64,000 nt of DNA from Nicotiana tabacum (lineage: Eukaryota > Streptophyta > Magnoliopsida > Solanales > Solanaceae), in NCBI RefSeq assembly GCF_000715075.1, contig NC_134102.1:100338266-100402265 (forward strand), in the 5' to 3' direction. The translations under genes were made by a program, and so were the position numbers. The notes beneath the pieces were generated by a model. It saw only the letters and a list, made by a program, of their open reading frames with translations, was not told the DNA's origin and made no database searches. Positions within the stretch are counted from its first letter, which is position 1, and each line of letters starts with the position of its first letter. Below are positions 11,901 through 24,800 of this stretch, piece by piece.

Positions 11901-12281
11901 CCGCTGTGGTGTACTCATACTAAGCTTCTGCACATCTTTTTGTGCAGATCCAGGTACATCTTATCAGCCTAGACGTCAGTGAGTTACCTGCGCACGGAGA
12001 CTTCGAGGTATATCTGCCAGCGTCTGCAGACTCCAGAGTCCCCTTCTATCATTTTATGTTGCTTCCTTATATTTTATTTAGACCTTGATATATAGAGACA
12101 TTGAGAATAAATTATTAGAAGCTTATGACTTATTTTTATCGGGTTTTGGAAGTTATAATCATTTGAATTGTAGTTTATTTATTTTCAGATATTTATGATT
12201 ATTCTGCATTGATAGGCTTACCTAGTCTTAGAGATTAGGTGCCATCACGACCTCATACGGAGGGAATTTGGGGCCGTGACA
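8963..12281 (+). mobile_element. 3' LTR of chimeric family B element
   Basis: A 3.32-kb LTR beginning TGTGATGACCC just after a purine tract (AGAGGTGGAGAA, 8951-8962) that serves as polypurine tract. It ends at GTGACA (12281). It is collinear with the 5' LTR but has only two copies of the 53-bp array (11225-11330) against five. Flanks are ATATC on the left of the element and CACAT on the right, so there is no matching 5-bp target duplication. That suggests rearrangement after insertion. Confidence 0.9.
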
Positions 12282-12611
12282 CACATTTTGCTGTCATTGT
12301 TGTGAAAATTCGAAACAAGGTTTTTGGTTAATATGAGGTTAATTGGCGATGTTGTAATTGATTATGAACAGCTATTAAGATCAGAGAATCAGACTTTTTG
12401 AAAATGTTTGGAGTGTAAGAATTGGTCTTAAAGTTTACAAATATGGATAAAAGAAATAATCTCAAATGAGATGGTGTTGTCGGGCTTATCTCAAATGCGG
12501 TAACATGGGATCAACCGTGAGTATATGTGTAAAAGTAAAATCATCAATTTGGTAACCTCAGAATAATTCTTAGGACGTTTGAGGACGAACGTTTGTTTAA
12601 GATGTGGAGAA
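12282..12611 (+). mobile_element. 3' end of family A internal region
   Basis: Noncoding. Its first 100 bases match 6776-6868 inside the chimeric element. It ends with a segment (GAGGACGAACGTTTGTTTAA, then a purine tract) that also precedes the alpha LTRs (48470-48498). It therefore reads as the last 330 bases of an internal domain and its polypurine tract, directly before the LTR start at 12612. Confidence 0.65.
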
Positions 12612-12999
12612 TATAACGACCCGACTTACCGTTTTAAGAATTTACGCCTAGTTCAGTGACTAAAGCTCTCGAGCAGCTTCGCAATATGTATTATGACCCG
12701 CGGGTGTGGTAGAGTTTGAATTACTGAAGATTCAAAATTTAATTAAAAGAACATTCCTTATTTAGAAGTTTAAATGGAAAGAGTTGACTTTTAAGAAAAC
12801 GACTCCGGAATGGAATTTTGATGATATCAATAGCTCCGTATGGTGATTATGGACTTAGGAGCGTGTCCGAAAAATTATTTGGAGGTCTGTAGTGGTATTC
12901 CGGAAGATCCCCCTGCCTTGCATATTTATTTTGGGACTAGGGAACGGTATTTCGAGAGATCTCCCTGCCCTGCATATTTACTTTGGGACTACGGAACGG
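12612..12999 (+). mobile_element. Family A LTR, 5' part with internal deletion
   Basis: Starts TATAACGACCC (TGTAACGACCC with one change) and is the inverse of the LTR start at 20336. After about 285 bases it jumps to two copies of the 52-bp slot-2 repeat (12896-12999), so about 2 kb of LTR between them is deleted. It then abuts a reverse-strand B LTR. The missing 3' part of a forward A LTR lies at 20337-21317, so these two were probably one LTR split by later insertions. Confidence 0.7.
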
Positions 13000-14465
13000 T
13001 TCGCCGGATCGACTTGTATCTAGTCATAATTAATTCGATACAGTCAACAAAAATTATTGAAATCAATTTCATAAGAAAATATTACATTTTTCAATGAAAT
13101 CCGAAATTAGCTCAAAAATTGCCCGTGGGGCCCACATCTCGGAATCCGGGGAAACTTACAAAATCCGACAACCCATTCAATTACAAGTCCAACTATACCA
13201 GTTTCACTCAAATCCGACTCCGGATCGACACCGAAATCTCAAAAATTCGTTTCTATGAGATTTCTAAAATTTCCCAAATTTCAATCTCAAAACACTAATT
13301 AAATGGTGAAAACAATGATATATTCGTGTATATTGACCAAATCCAAGTTAGAATCACTTACCCAAATATTTTTTCCATGAAAATATATTAAAATTGCCTC
13401 TCCTCAAGTCCAATTCGTCAAAAAGGCAAATGGGACGAAGTCCCTAGTTTTTATAACTTACAGATTTGTGAGGGAGCTCGATTTTGACAGGGAGCTCGAT
13501 TTTGACAGGGAGCTCGATTTTGTCAGGGAGATCGATTTTGTCAGGGAGCTCGATTTTGTCAGGGAGCTCGATTTTGACAAGCAGCCCGATTTTGGCAGGC
13601 AGCCCGATTTTTGACAGGCAGTCCGATTTTGACAGCATTTCCAGCAGAAAAATTGCAGCAGCTTTTGGAGCAGCTAAGTCCCACTTTTGATCCGTTAACA
13701 ATCTGAAACTCACCCGAGGCCCTCGGGACCTCAACCCAATACACCAACAAGTCCTAAAACATTATACGAACTTATTTGAAACCTCAAATCACATCAAACA
13801 ACGCTAAAATCATGAATCACACATAGATTCAAGCCTAATGAACTTTGAAACTTTCAATTTCTACAAACAATACCGGAACCTATCAAATCAAGTCCGATTG
13901 ACCTAAAATTTTGTACGCAAGTCATAAATGACATAACGGAGCTATAAAAATTTTCAGAATCGGATTTCGACCCCGATATAAAAAAGCCAACCCCTCGGTC
14001 AAACTTTCCAAAAATTTAACTTTCGGCATTTCAAGCCTAATTCCACTACGGATGTCCAAAATCACCATATGGAGCTGTTGGAATCATCAGTATTCTATTC
14101 CGGGGTCATTTGCACATAATTCGACATCTGGTCACTATTTGAACTTAAACTTTAAAGTTTTCATCAAAATTCCATATCTCGGGCTAAGGACCTCACAATT
14201 TGATTCCGGGCATACGCCCAAGTCCTAATTCACGATACGGACCTACCGGAACTGTCAAAACACTGATCCGAGTCCGTTTACTCAAAATGTTGACCAAAGT
14301 CAACTCAGTTGTGTTTTAAAGCTCAAATTAATATTTTAATCCATTTTCACATAAAAACTTTTCGAAAAATTTTACGGACTGCGCACGCAAGTCGAGTAAT
14401 GATAAATAGTGCTTAGATCACAGAATTGATCATTAAATTTAAAGATGACATTTTAGGTCATCACA
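13000..14465 (-). mobile_element. Truncated family B-type LTR, reverse strand
   Basis: On the minus strand it starts at 14465 with TGTGATGACC and is colinear with the first 1.7 kb of the B LTRs. It is cut off at 13000, before the hairpin region. Its promoter-proximal slot holds nine copies of an 18-bp unit. A TATAAAAA box is visible on the minus strand at 13455-13448. It is a diverged subfamily of the LTRs at 844 and 8963. Confidence 0.8.
13471..13636 (-). repeat. 18-bp minisatellite in LTR promoter slot
   Basis: Nine head-to-tail copies of an 18-bp unit, on the plus strand AGGGAGCTCGATTTTGAC with small changes; the last three drift (GCAGCCCGATTTTGGC and similar). The array is just upstream of a minus-strand TATA box. 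Open frames seen across it on both strands are low-complexity by-products of the 18-bp period, not genes. Confidence 0.9.
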
Positions 14466-16457
14466 ATGTGAGGCATGAAGACCTCATAACTATTTACCCG
14501 ACTTAACGAGTCATATTTAACGCCACCTGGGCACTCACCTCGTGGGATAAAACTCAATTTTTTCCTCACAATTATGGATAAATATGCACAGAAACACATA
14601 AAAGAATTATCAAATAAGCCTAACAGGCATGACTCCTTATTAATACTATAGTACAAATTTTAATTTCACAAAAGGAGAATTTAAACTCATAAGTTTTTCA
14701 CCACAAGGACCTCGTCCTTATATAATTTCCACCGCGGATTATAGCCTAGTTTAATTATTTCACACCATATAAAAAAAATGCGAGGATCTCGTCCTCAACT
14801 CCGAATCACAAGTATTTTGTACATTGTGCCAACTGAAATTTCAATTTCCTTTCTTTCTTCTTTTCAATATATTTTATAAACAGTTTTCACAACACATAAT
14901 GAACCCTCATACCGGTAGGGAATATAATTCATAAAAATTGGAATAAATTATTCCGAAACACATTAAACCCACTGTAATGAATAATAAAAATTTCTTTTGG
15001 ACTTATAGCCCTCAATGGTGTACAAAAATAAAATGACAGACACGGGCTCACATCTTCAAATCTCCCAACAAGGATAAACATATAAGTGGGTCACAAAAAT
15101 TACGAAGCTCACCCATAAGCAGAGCATAATAGGAGAACTCACCTCAATATTTAGAACCGAATCAAATTAAAGGAAAATATCCTTTTATAACAAAATCAGG
15201 ATCGTACATGTAATGACACCATCTGGTGTATTGGCCTCGGTCAAATCATAGTGATTATATTAACGGGTCGGGTCTCCACCTCTTAGGCGCCCACTACCCG
15301 CCTGTCCTCCACCTCTAGCTGACTATGCACGTGGAGTATTAACTGGAATAAAGCTTGTAGCCTAAATATTCTGATGTACTGCACCCCTCCCAAGTCTGAA
15401 ACAGTTTCTCTTGATGTGTCTAGTATCACCACTCTCATAACAACTCCTCTGCGGGCGTGGCTGCTCATACTGAATCTCTGCCGGATAACTGGAATAACCA
15501 CCGTAAGAATCCCGTGCCGGTGGTGCATTAAAAGAACTTACTGTAGCACCCCGAATATTCTAAAATTGTTTCTGTGACCCTGCGGGTACTGAAATTTAGA
15601 ATTATTAAGGATGCAGGAGTACCGCAAGCCCCAACATCATCCCATACAAATCTCACCTCTTAATCATATACAAGTTTCGGAGAACCTTTCATTACCACAT
15701 AAATACATCTCAGGCCAAAACTAATATAACACATGACCCCGCAATCTGATCGTTGATAGTGGACTCCCCTCACTTGGCGCGAAGTCATAGGACACATTCT
15801 GATGATCCACAATACTAACCTTATCGCTCGTAGGACACCGGTCATAAGATACCTCAAGTAATTTATTTGGCGCATGTCATCCTCGTGACAGTTAAGCTCT
15901 CTTTCTCCAGTGCCTTGGCTACTAGTATGTACTCTTCGCTAAATAGAAATCCCATATGAACTACATAGTCTCTAACACCACCAACTATCTTCATATCTAC
16001 ATCCACCTCATGACCCTACCACGATTGTGACGATTAGGCAATTAATTAAACCTTCTTAAGACCATACTTATTAACCAGATGTCAGAACCTGCTGCACCCC
16101 CATGTGCACAACTGAATGATCTCTAAATACTTCCACATCCTCGATCTGGATGACACGTTGTAACAATGGTTGAACAACCCTGGCACCCTTATAACCCCTC
16201 TGTAGTATCACAAACCGTTGGCGCATAGTTGATAACGAGTGCACAATTTCATACACGAGTGGATGCAAAATAACATAAGATATATGCTTCAAGCTGAATA
16301 AATACCGCACGATAAGGAATAAAAGAAGTGAATGTTTTCCTACTAGCTCTTTAGCCTCTCGAAGATAAGTACTGACGTCTCCGTACCGATACGCAAGACT
16401 CTACTAAACTCGTTCGTGACTCGTAGAACCTATGAACCTAGAGCTCTGATACCAACT
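14466..16457 (-). pseudogene. Family A internal region with gag remnant
   Basis: Read on the minus strand it starts with a primer site (16454-16443) and continues with the same domain order as 4304-6780. A reading frame at 16310-16071 is homologous to the 148-codon frame of the other copy. A gag C-terminus with a degenerate zinc knuckle is visible around 15530-15280 (SCYESGDTRHIKRNC-like, second Cys lost). No pol is present. The total is only 2.0 kb, so this was a non-autonomous element or a large deletion derivative. It ends at the truncated B LTR at 14465. Confidence 0.65.
16443..16454 (-). promoter_or_regulatory. Primer-binding site, initiator Met tRNA (minus)
   Basis: TGGTATCAGAGC on the minus strand, 4 nt inside the end of the LTR at 16458. 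It sets the orientation and the 5' boundary of the internal region. Confidence 0.88.
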
Positions 16458-17821
16458 TGTCACGACCCAAAATCCCGCCACAGGTATCGTGATGGCACCT
16501 AGTCTCTAATACTAGGTAAGCCAATTTCAATTACATATTTGAAGCCATTTTGTTTTTGAATTAAATAAGTAATCAAAACTAACAGCGGAACAAATAAGAA
16601 TATACAACCTCCCAAGACTGGTAGTACTGAGTCACGAACTCTAACTGAATATATGGAATGATCACGAGGACCGAATATACAATACTGTTTGATTAAAAAT
16701 TAATAGTACAATGAAATAAAAAGACTCCAAGGGACTGCGACGACCAAGCAGCTCTACCTTGAATCTTTACGGTTCCGCTTTAACTCTGCTCAAGTCTGAT
16801 ATTTTCAATACCTGGGACTGCACAAAAATGTGCAGAAGTGTAGTATGAGCACACCACGGTCGGTACCCAGTAAGTATCAAGACTAACCTCAGTGGAGTAG
16901 AGACGAGGAACAGTCAGGACACTCACTAGTCTAATAGCCTGTGCAATATAATATACAAGATAGTAGGCAGAAGATAACAATAAAGAAATCATAAAACAAC
17001 CAGTGATATGCACATCAAGACAACAAAATACCATTTAATATCGCTCAATAAATAATAAATACAAGTACACCCAATTAAATCAAATTCTTGAAATAAATGT
17101 CCTTCACATATAAATCTACCAAATAACTCTCCTTCAAATATAATTTTTCTCAAATAAAATATCTTTCAAATATAATTCTTTCATATAATACTTTCTAAAT
17201 AAAAATCCTTCCAAATAAATATTTTGAATATAATTCTTCAATTAAAAAGTCACCAGGTGACACCTCATTTCAAAATCATAAAAATACGGGTCTTAGCCAA
17301 TTTTCATATCTCCACGGCACTTCATGCCCATAATTAAATCATCATATTTTTATGGCACCTCGTGCCCTCATTTTATATCACAACTGCACAGATAATTCAC
17401 ATGCTAATATCCTCAATGTATATAAGATCCACATGATCAATTTATTTCCACTAAAGTGAGTTTAGAATTTTTAAATCAAGTAAGAAATCATTAAAGAAAT
17501 AAGTTTATTTTTTTAACTCGTTTGGGTGAAGAAAATGACATTTCAATTAAAATGAAGCATCCGACAACTACTAATTTGGATGTAAAATTTATTAAATTAA
17601 AACATAATAGTAATTTCTTTTATTCAAAACAACTCAATTCTCTAAAATTAGTAAAAACCATAACACAAATCTGCAGAGTCTTGTACAAAGAGCCAAAGCT
17701 AACACAATACAACAAGGAATACCAAAACACATAATAAAATCAAATAATACATCACGGAAGAACACAAGAATTTAAATATCACGAAAAAATAAAATAACCA
17801 GCGGCAAGTGCCTCCATAGAA

Positions 17822-18075
17822 AAATATGCAAGATATGGGGATCTCCCGAGGTACCACCTCGTAGTCCCAAAAGTAAATATGTAAGACAGGGGGATCTCCC
17901 GTAATACCGTTCCGTAGTCCTAAAGTAAATATGCAGGGCAGGGGGATCTCCCGGAATACCGTTTCGTAGTCCCAAAGTAAATATGCAGGGCAGGGGGATC
18001 TCCCGGAATACCGTTCCTCAAAGTAAATATGCAGGGCAGGGGGATCTCCCGGAATATCATTCTGTAGTCCCAAAA
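17822..18075 (-). repeat. 52-bp tandem array in family A LTR
   Basis: About four to five copies of a 52-bp unit carrying GCAGGGCAGGGGGATCTCCC and CGTAGTCCCAAAGTAAATAT on the plus strand. Two more copies are in the forward A fragment at 12896-12999. Overlapping minus-strand open frames here repeat the same peptide and are by-products of the array. Confidence 0.88.
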
Positions 18076-18422
18076 TAAATATGATTTCAACAACTGCACA
18101 TCAAGTACTCACATATCACAAATGGCTCATCAAGTTCTCAAATATTTCAACTTGTCAAAGAAATCAACAATACATCATTTTTCACAATAAGAAACCATAA
18201 TGTACACAAAATCTTAACAAAATATCGGGGAGTGAACAACTCAACAAAATAATATTTCACATAAATTTAAGGTGGCAATCATACCAAATCACCATTTAAA
18301 AATAATTTCAACAAACAAGGATCTAGCATGACAAATAGAGGATTTAATAAGTGCCAATACTTTTCAACTTAATACATAATGGCATCTAAGGATTTTAATC
18401 AACGAAATTTACACATATAAAC

Positions 18423-18452
18423 CAAGTACATACTCGTCACCTCGCGTACATG
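18423..18452 (-). promoter_or_regulatory. Constant-loop hairpin (family A)
   Basis: On the minus strand CATGTAC, loop GCGAGGTGACGAGTAT, then GTACTTG: a 7-bp stem with one mismatch around the same AGGTGACGAG core seen in the other families. A GGTAAGTG motif lies about 80 nt upstream near 18530. Confidence 0.55.
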
Positions 18453-19055
18453 ATTTTCGATCACATAATTTGCACATAATACTCAATGCCTACGGGGTAT
18501 TTTCCCCACTCGAGATTAAGTAAGGCACTTACCTTTTTGAAGTTATGCCGATATTTCAAAATCGCCTTCTTGCTTGAATTGACCTGCGGACTGCTCAAAT
18601 CTATCCAAATTAATTGTATAACTTCATTAAAATTCATCGGAAATATTTTCGGATAATAATACGTCGACTTAAAAATTTATTCTAAAAAGTCAACAAAAGT
18701 AAACGCGGGGCCTGCCCCTTGGAACCCGGCATAATTTTCATGAAATCCAAACACCCATTCCGATACGAGTTCAACCATACCAATTTTATCGAATTCCAAT
18801 AACAACTCGACCTCCAAATCTTAAATTTTCGTTTTTGGAGGATTTTTACAAAAATCTTGATTTCTTCCATTAAAATCCGAATTAAACGATGAATATAATC
18901 ATATATTCATGAAATATAAATACTTTAGGATATAGAACACTTACTCCAATCCGTATGATGAAAATCGCCTCAAATATTGCTTCAATCTGAGCTTCATAGC
19001 TCCAAATATGTTAAAAATGGCTAAAACCTCGAAATATAGCTACTACCCAGGTATT

Positions 19056-19645
19056 TACTCTTCGCGATCGTGGAAAATGTTTCGCAATCGCGAAGCACAA
19101 AAGTTTTCAGCCCCAAAATTGCTCTTCGCGATCGCGGAAAACCAATCGCGATAGCGAAGAATAAACTCCCCAACACTTCCAGACAGCCTCTAGTATAATG
19201 GTTATAACCTTTTTACATAAAATGATGAATGGTTTAACTTTCTGAAAATTAGACTCCAAGGACTATAACTTTCATTTGGTTTTCATCTCCCAATTCATTA
19301 TAGATTTCTATATATAAGCTTCCAAAATTAGCCCTATGCAACAGAGATTTCCAAACTCTTCCCGGATAATCTGTAGTTTATCCACCATAACTTCTTGTAC
19401 ATACCTCTAAATGATAAATGGTTTATATTTATGAAAACTAGACACAAAGGGCTACAACTTTTATTTTTTGACCATCTCCAAATTCCTTATAGATTGCGAG
19501 ATATGAACTTCCAAAGTCGGGTCAGTGTGGCAGGAGTTTCCTCTACGCGATCGCGAAAAGGCTTCTGCGATCGCGATTCACAGTCTCCAAATAGCAAAAT
19601 TGCTCTTTGAGATCGCGAACGTTTGTCCGCGATCGCGATGCATAC
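19056..19645 (-). repeat. Palindromic CGCGATCGCG word clusters in LTR
   Basis: Two clusters (19056-19172 and 19541-19645) of variants of TTCGCGATCGCGAA, about eight in all, set in pairs 10-15 nt apart. Between them are two copies of the conserved block of about 190 bp. CpG-rich palindromes of this density are far outside the AT-rich background. They occupy the same LTR position as unrelated arrays in the other families. Confidence 0.8.
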
Positions 19646-20336
19646 CTCTGTGGCTAAAGACCAGCAACTAAAAATGGCCTAAAAATGGTCCGAAACTACC
19701 CCAAAACTCACCCGAACCACTCGGTACCCCATCCGAGCATACCAACAATTCTCAAAACCTATTATGGGCTTAGTCGAAACCTCAAATCACATCAAACAAT
19801 GCTAAAACCACGAATCATACCCCAATTCAAGCTTAATGAAACTAAAAAATTTCAACTTCTACATTCGACGCCGAAACCTATCAAATCAAGTCCGATTGAC
19901 CTCAAAATTTGCACACAAGTCATAAATAATATAACGGACCTATAAAAATTTTCAAAACCGGATTCCGGCCCCGATATCAAAAAGTCAACCCCCCGGTCAA
20001 ACTTCCCAAAAATTCATCTTTCGCCATTTCAAGCCTAATTCTACTACAGACCTCCAAATAAATTTTCGGACACGCTTCTAAGTCCATAATAACCATACGG
20101 AGCTATTGACATCATCAAAATACTATTCTGGAGTCGTTTGCTCAAAAGTCAACTCTCCGGTCAACTCTTTCCATTTAAGCTTCTAAATAGGGATTGTTCT
20201 TTTAATTAAATTCCGAATTTTCAGTAATTCAAACTCTACCACACCCGCGGGTCATAATACATATTGCGAAGCTGCTCGAGAGCTTAAGTGACTGAACGGG
20301 ACATAAATTTTTAAAACGACAAGTCGGGTCGTTACA

Positions 20337-21317
20337 TTATTGTGTTTTAATTTAATAAGTTTTATATCCAACTCAATAGCATATCTGATACTTTATTTTA
20401 ACTGAAATGTCATTTTCTTCACTCAAACTATTTTAAAAATAAACTCATTTCTTTGTTGAATTCTTTGTAACTTAGTTTATTGAAAATAAATTGATCGTGC
20501 AAATTTTATGTATTGATATATTAGGCACGCGAGTTGTCCGTGCGGTTGTGATAGAGATATGGGTACGAAGTGCCGTGAGAATATGAAAGGGGACTGAGAC
20601 TCGTATTTTTATGATTTTTATATAAGGATTATTTATTTGATGAAATTTATTCGGAGGGTATTTATTCGAAAGAATTATATGTGAAAGATTTATATTTGAA
20701 GGACTTGTTTAATTGGTTTTACTTGTGTTTCTTATTCGTCTGAGTAATAATTATGGTGTTCTTGCTACCTTGCTGTTTATATCACTAGTTGGTTATTGTT
20801 GTTATCATTGCTATTTGTTCCCTATTATTTTTGTATGCTATATTGCACAGATTATTTGATTAGTGAGTGTCTTGACTGTACCTCGTCACTACTCCACCGA
20901 GATTAGTCTTGATACTTACTGGGTACCGACTGTGGTGTACTCGTACTACACTTCTGCACATTTTTGTGCAGAGCCAGGTATTGGAGGTATCGGACCTGGA
21001 TGTACGGATCTTGCTGTGGAGACTCAAGGTAAACCTGTTGTTGCGTTCGCAGGCTTTAGAGTCACCTTCTAATATTGTTCTCGCACTATTTTATCTTTAC
21101 TTCAAAACAATTGTATTTATAGGCTTTCTAGTAACTCAGTAGAGCTTATGACTTGTACTATCGGTTTTTAGATTGTAAGTATTGTATAGAGATTCCTATT
21201 TCATGTTTGTCAGTCGTTAATTAATATTGTTATTATTTCAGTAAATTTAGGCTTACCTAGTCCCTAAGACTAGGTGTCATCACGACATCCTACAGAGGGA
21301 GATTTGGGTCGTGACAT
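20337..21317 (+). mobile_element. 3' part of a forward family A LTR
   Basis: Forward-strand continuation of the family A LTR from the AT-rich tract to the end GGGTCGTGACA at 21317, including the CTGCACATTTTTGTGCAG hairpin at 20954-20971. It abuts the start of the minus-strand A LTR at 20336, so the minus element is inserted inside this forward LTR. Sequence after 21317 is unrelated flank. Confidence 0.85.
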
Positions 21318-21605
21318 CAACTTCCATAATCAACTTTGATTGCTCTTAACTTTCTATTATATATATTTGTTAATATGAAATTTGTTATTGTTTCACAATT
21401 TTTCTTTCAAAAGTAAATATTATCATAAGTTGTATATTAGAATTCAAATAAGTTAACCAGAAAATATCAATGAGATTAACTCAAAACTCGAAAAGAAAAA
21501 AGAAGAAGAGAGTTGAAACTTTTATATATTCTTAAGAGGTGCTCTTGATAAAATTTTAACTAACAACAAATAATTAATCAGACAATATGGGAGAGTGTTC
21601 TACAT
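21318..21605. other. AT-rich spacer downstream of decarboxylase gene
   Basis: About 290 bases of AT-rich single-copy-looking sequence between the LTR end and the 89-bp duplication. I see no gene, repeat or motif in it that I can support. Confidence 0.5.
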
Positions 21606-21783
21606 ATGAACAAGTCCCGTTTTAGTTGAATAAGATGATAATGAAACTCAAGAGGAAGATCAACTTTATTTCTCAAAAGATTATAATTAAATTTATGAAC
21701 AAGTCCCGTTTTAGTTGAATAAGATGATAATGAAACTCAAGAGGAAGATCAACTTTATTTCTCAAAAGATTATAAATAAATAA
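21606..21783. repeat. 89-bp tandem duplication
   Basis: Two nearly identical 89-bp units, 21606-21694 and 21695-21783, starting ATGAACAAGTCCCG and ending in an A/T-rich run. It lies 110 bases beyond the stop codon of the minus-strand gene. Each unit carries TTTATT, which reads AATAAA on the gene strand. The duplication could therefore lie in the 3' UTR and duplicate a poly(A) signal. Confidence 0.92.
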
Positions 21784-21798
21784 ATTTAAGGTCTTCTA

Positions 21799-21804
21799 TT
21801 TATT
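21799..21804 (-). terminator. Candidate polyadenylation signal
   Basis: AATAAA on the minus strand about 90 bases past the stop codon at 21893-21895. Two further copies are in the 89-bp duplicated units. The position fits a plant near-upstream element. The actual cleavage site cannot be read from sequence. Confidence 0.45.
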
Positions 21805-21892
21805 AAATGTTTGGCGTTTGATCACCAATTTTATTGAGCCACCTCTGCATAAAAGCATACTCGACCGTTCCAAGTCTTTTCTTCTACGGAAT

Positions 21893-24800
21893 TCAATGAC
21901 ACATCTTGTGACAGCAGCAAAGACAGTTTTGAGAAGCAATATCATCTGCTAGGCAAGGAGGTACAATTGTTCCAACCCGGTACCATTTTCCCCTTTCATG
22001 CATTAAATCCTTGAAGAAATTGTCTATCGTTTCTCTTGTGATGCCTGGCATAACCACGGCATGTGCCATATCTCTTGTGCAAGATAGTTGCCATTGGCGA
22101 ATAAACTTATGGTCATTAGGTCGTTCAAAGACAACGATAATGCTAAACTCATTAAGCATAGCGCTAATTCCTGCTTTATGAAGTCGGCCTTTCAAATATC
22201 GGGCATTTTCGATGCACATTTTGGCATCTTGTTGCAATCCGGTACGACCTTTCATGCATAAACTGTACCATAAGAGTATTGGTGCCAAGCCATTTCGACT
22301 ACCAGAAATTGTAGCATCAGTGGAAGCAATATACTCGATTTTTGTTGAGAGACTACTAATGTAACTTTTCCTTGTCATCTGAATGCCACAAGGCATTGGA
22401 CATCCCAAGAATTTGTGGCCTGAAATTGAAACACTGCCTACTGACTTCTTGAAGGTAATTGTTTTCGCCTGTTGTCAAATACAATAGAGAACTAGCTAGG
22501 TCATTTTTTGTTTGTTCCCTAGATATATGGAAAGTTTCTTATTTAAAGAACATAATGGATTAAATTAATCTTACATGTTGGATAAATGGGATAATTAGCC
22601 CATATAGTGCAGCGTCACAATGGATGTAATACTTATCATTGGAATAACCACATTTTTTAAGTATTTGTAGGATCAGATCAAGATCATCAATAGCTCCTTT
22701 GAAGGTAGTTCCTACAAATATGTTAAAAGTATTAGTAGTACTCCGATCCACATATGAGAATCAGAGTAGAGCTACAATATTAGGTATGAGTTTGAATGAA
22801 GTCAATGCCTTTAGCTTAGACCTTATATTTATATTTAAAAATCTATTAAATATGTATAAATTATTAAATGCGATCCAACCCAGCTAAAACAAGCTATGAA
22901 TTGATCAGTAGCAAGTTAAAACTCATAAACTTTAAAAGAATATTATTACCAATATTGACATTGATGATGGCTGGTTTGTTCTTGTTGAGAAGTAACTTTG
23001 ATCTCAGATCTGCATAATCAATCTCTCCATTAAATAAAGTGTTGATTGTTTCTAGCTCCATTCTGTACATTCTTGCTGCTTTAAAAACTGAGTAATGTGA
23101 ATCCTTAGATGCATATATTATCCCAGTGGGATGTAGCTCTCTTCTGCACAAATATTTATTCAAATGGGTAAACGTGAAATACATCATTTGGATATGAGGT
23201 CTCTAAATATATACAATACTCTTTTTTAGATCAAGTATAAATATAATAGAATATCTCCACGCACAAAATAGGCATGTTAGACTATTCTACTAGAACAACA
23301 ATTATATATAAGTTGGAATCGGCAATCAAAAGAATTCCTCGTCTTGCTCCTTCATCTTAATTTCAAATACTCTTGAATTGGAAGTAGAAGAAATTAAACT
23401 TTGTCCATCAATGGAGATGGGGAAAGTAAATTACCTACCCAATTAAAAGGCCATGAAGATTTCCCTCTGTGCCACCATTGGTAATGTATCCCCAATATTC
23501 ATCCTTCTCAATTTCCCAGAGTTGTGCAAACCAATCTAAAACAGCAACTTCAAAATCTTTTGAATGGAAATCGATAGTGTTCTCAGTGAAGGGATCTCCA
23601 CAATTGTTCAAGTAGAATTGCAAAAGTGGAGCTAAAGCAGCATGATGCTCGTAACATACATTAATTGGATAACCTGTAAGGAAACCAATTTAAAGAGGCT
23701 AAGTTTAAATATTTCGAGAACACGTATAACTAAAAAGTTTATTTTTTTTTACATTATTCTTGAAATAGTTTCTCTAGTTCTCGTTGTGAAATTAATTTTG
23801 GAATATGTATGAAATTAACTAATAATTTATATTTTTTAATGGAAAAAAAGGCATAAGTACCCCCTTTATACTATGGCCGAATTTTCAACTACACACCTAT
23901 TCTTTGTGGGGATCATCCTTTTTTTTAAAATGAAATTAGTATCATCCTGAAATGCCACTACCATATATTTTTTTTGTTTTTGTTCCCATCAACTTCTTTT
24001 CCCACCTTCATTTCTACCTCAATCCATCTTTCCAGCACATACACGATACAAAAGTAGCTATATAATATAAGTTGTTCAATTTAACCAAACCCGAGAAATA
24101 ATTTTAATATGATAATGATAACCAAAATAACTCAATGCATATTTCAAAATTTTGCTTCAACAAATAAAATTTTCTCAATAAATGTCGACATCACGATTCT
24201 GTTGTGTGGGTGGTCAAATCACAAAGAAAACTTTCGTGGGTTTCTTCTGGGTTTAATCAGAAGTTGATCTTGGGACTAGATTTTTTCATTCCTTTTTATG
24301 AGAAGCAATTGCAATTGACAGCTTAAAAATGGTACCTGAAGAGATTAAAAGTAGCAGTAATCCTCTATAAAGTGTAGTGAAATGTGGAGATAGGAAAGAA
24401 TAAAATCTGCAACTCGATCTCGTGAAAGAATATGGAGAATGCCAAAACTAATTTCAGGCCAAGTTTATAACTAACGAAACTGGAGGAAAGAAAAACAAGA
24501 GAAAAGAAAAAAAAAGAAAAAGAAAATAGTGTATTTTATAAAAATACTGTACAAAAGAAAATTTCAACATGCTCTCTTTCTTACCCTCCCAATTGGTGAC
24601 ATACACTATCTTCTCCCACATTAGCACAAAGGGTATACAAAAAGAAAACAACATATTAGAAACATGTGCAGAATAAGCTCTTACCCAAATTATGATTTAG
24701 AGTCTCTTTTCTGTGGATATATGTGCTATCCTTTCGGAAGGGATAGAAAAGAACTTTATCGTACTTCATGCAGCTATACTGCTATACTTATTGATCTCGG

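Larger units (their letters stand above)
16458..20336 (-). mobile_element. Complete family A gypsy LTR, reverse strand
   Basis: A 3.88-kb LTR. On the minus strand it starts TGTAACGACCC (20336) and ends GGGTCGTGACA (16458). Its first 600 bases after the terminus resemble the B and alpha LTRs. Palindromic CGCGATCGCG words occur in two clusters (19541-19645 and 19056-19172) flanking two copies of the conserved block of about 190 bp. Downstream come donor-like GTAAGT sites, the constant-loop hairpin (18452-18423), a 52-bp array (18075-17822) and the CTGCACA hairpin (16835-16818). It is the reference copy for the fragments at 1-843, 12612-12999 and 20337-21317. Confidence 0.9.

Noticed and set aside
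13444..13734. Repetitive open frames on both strands at the 18-bp array
   Set aside because: An 18-base period is a multiple of three and stays open by chance; the peptide is a simple repeat.
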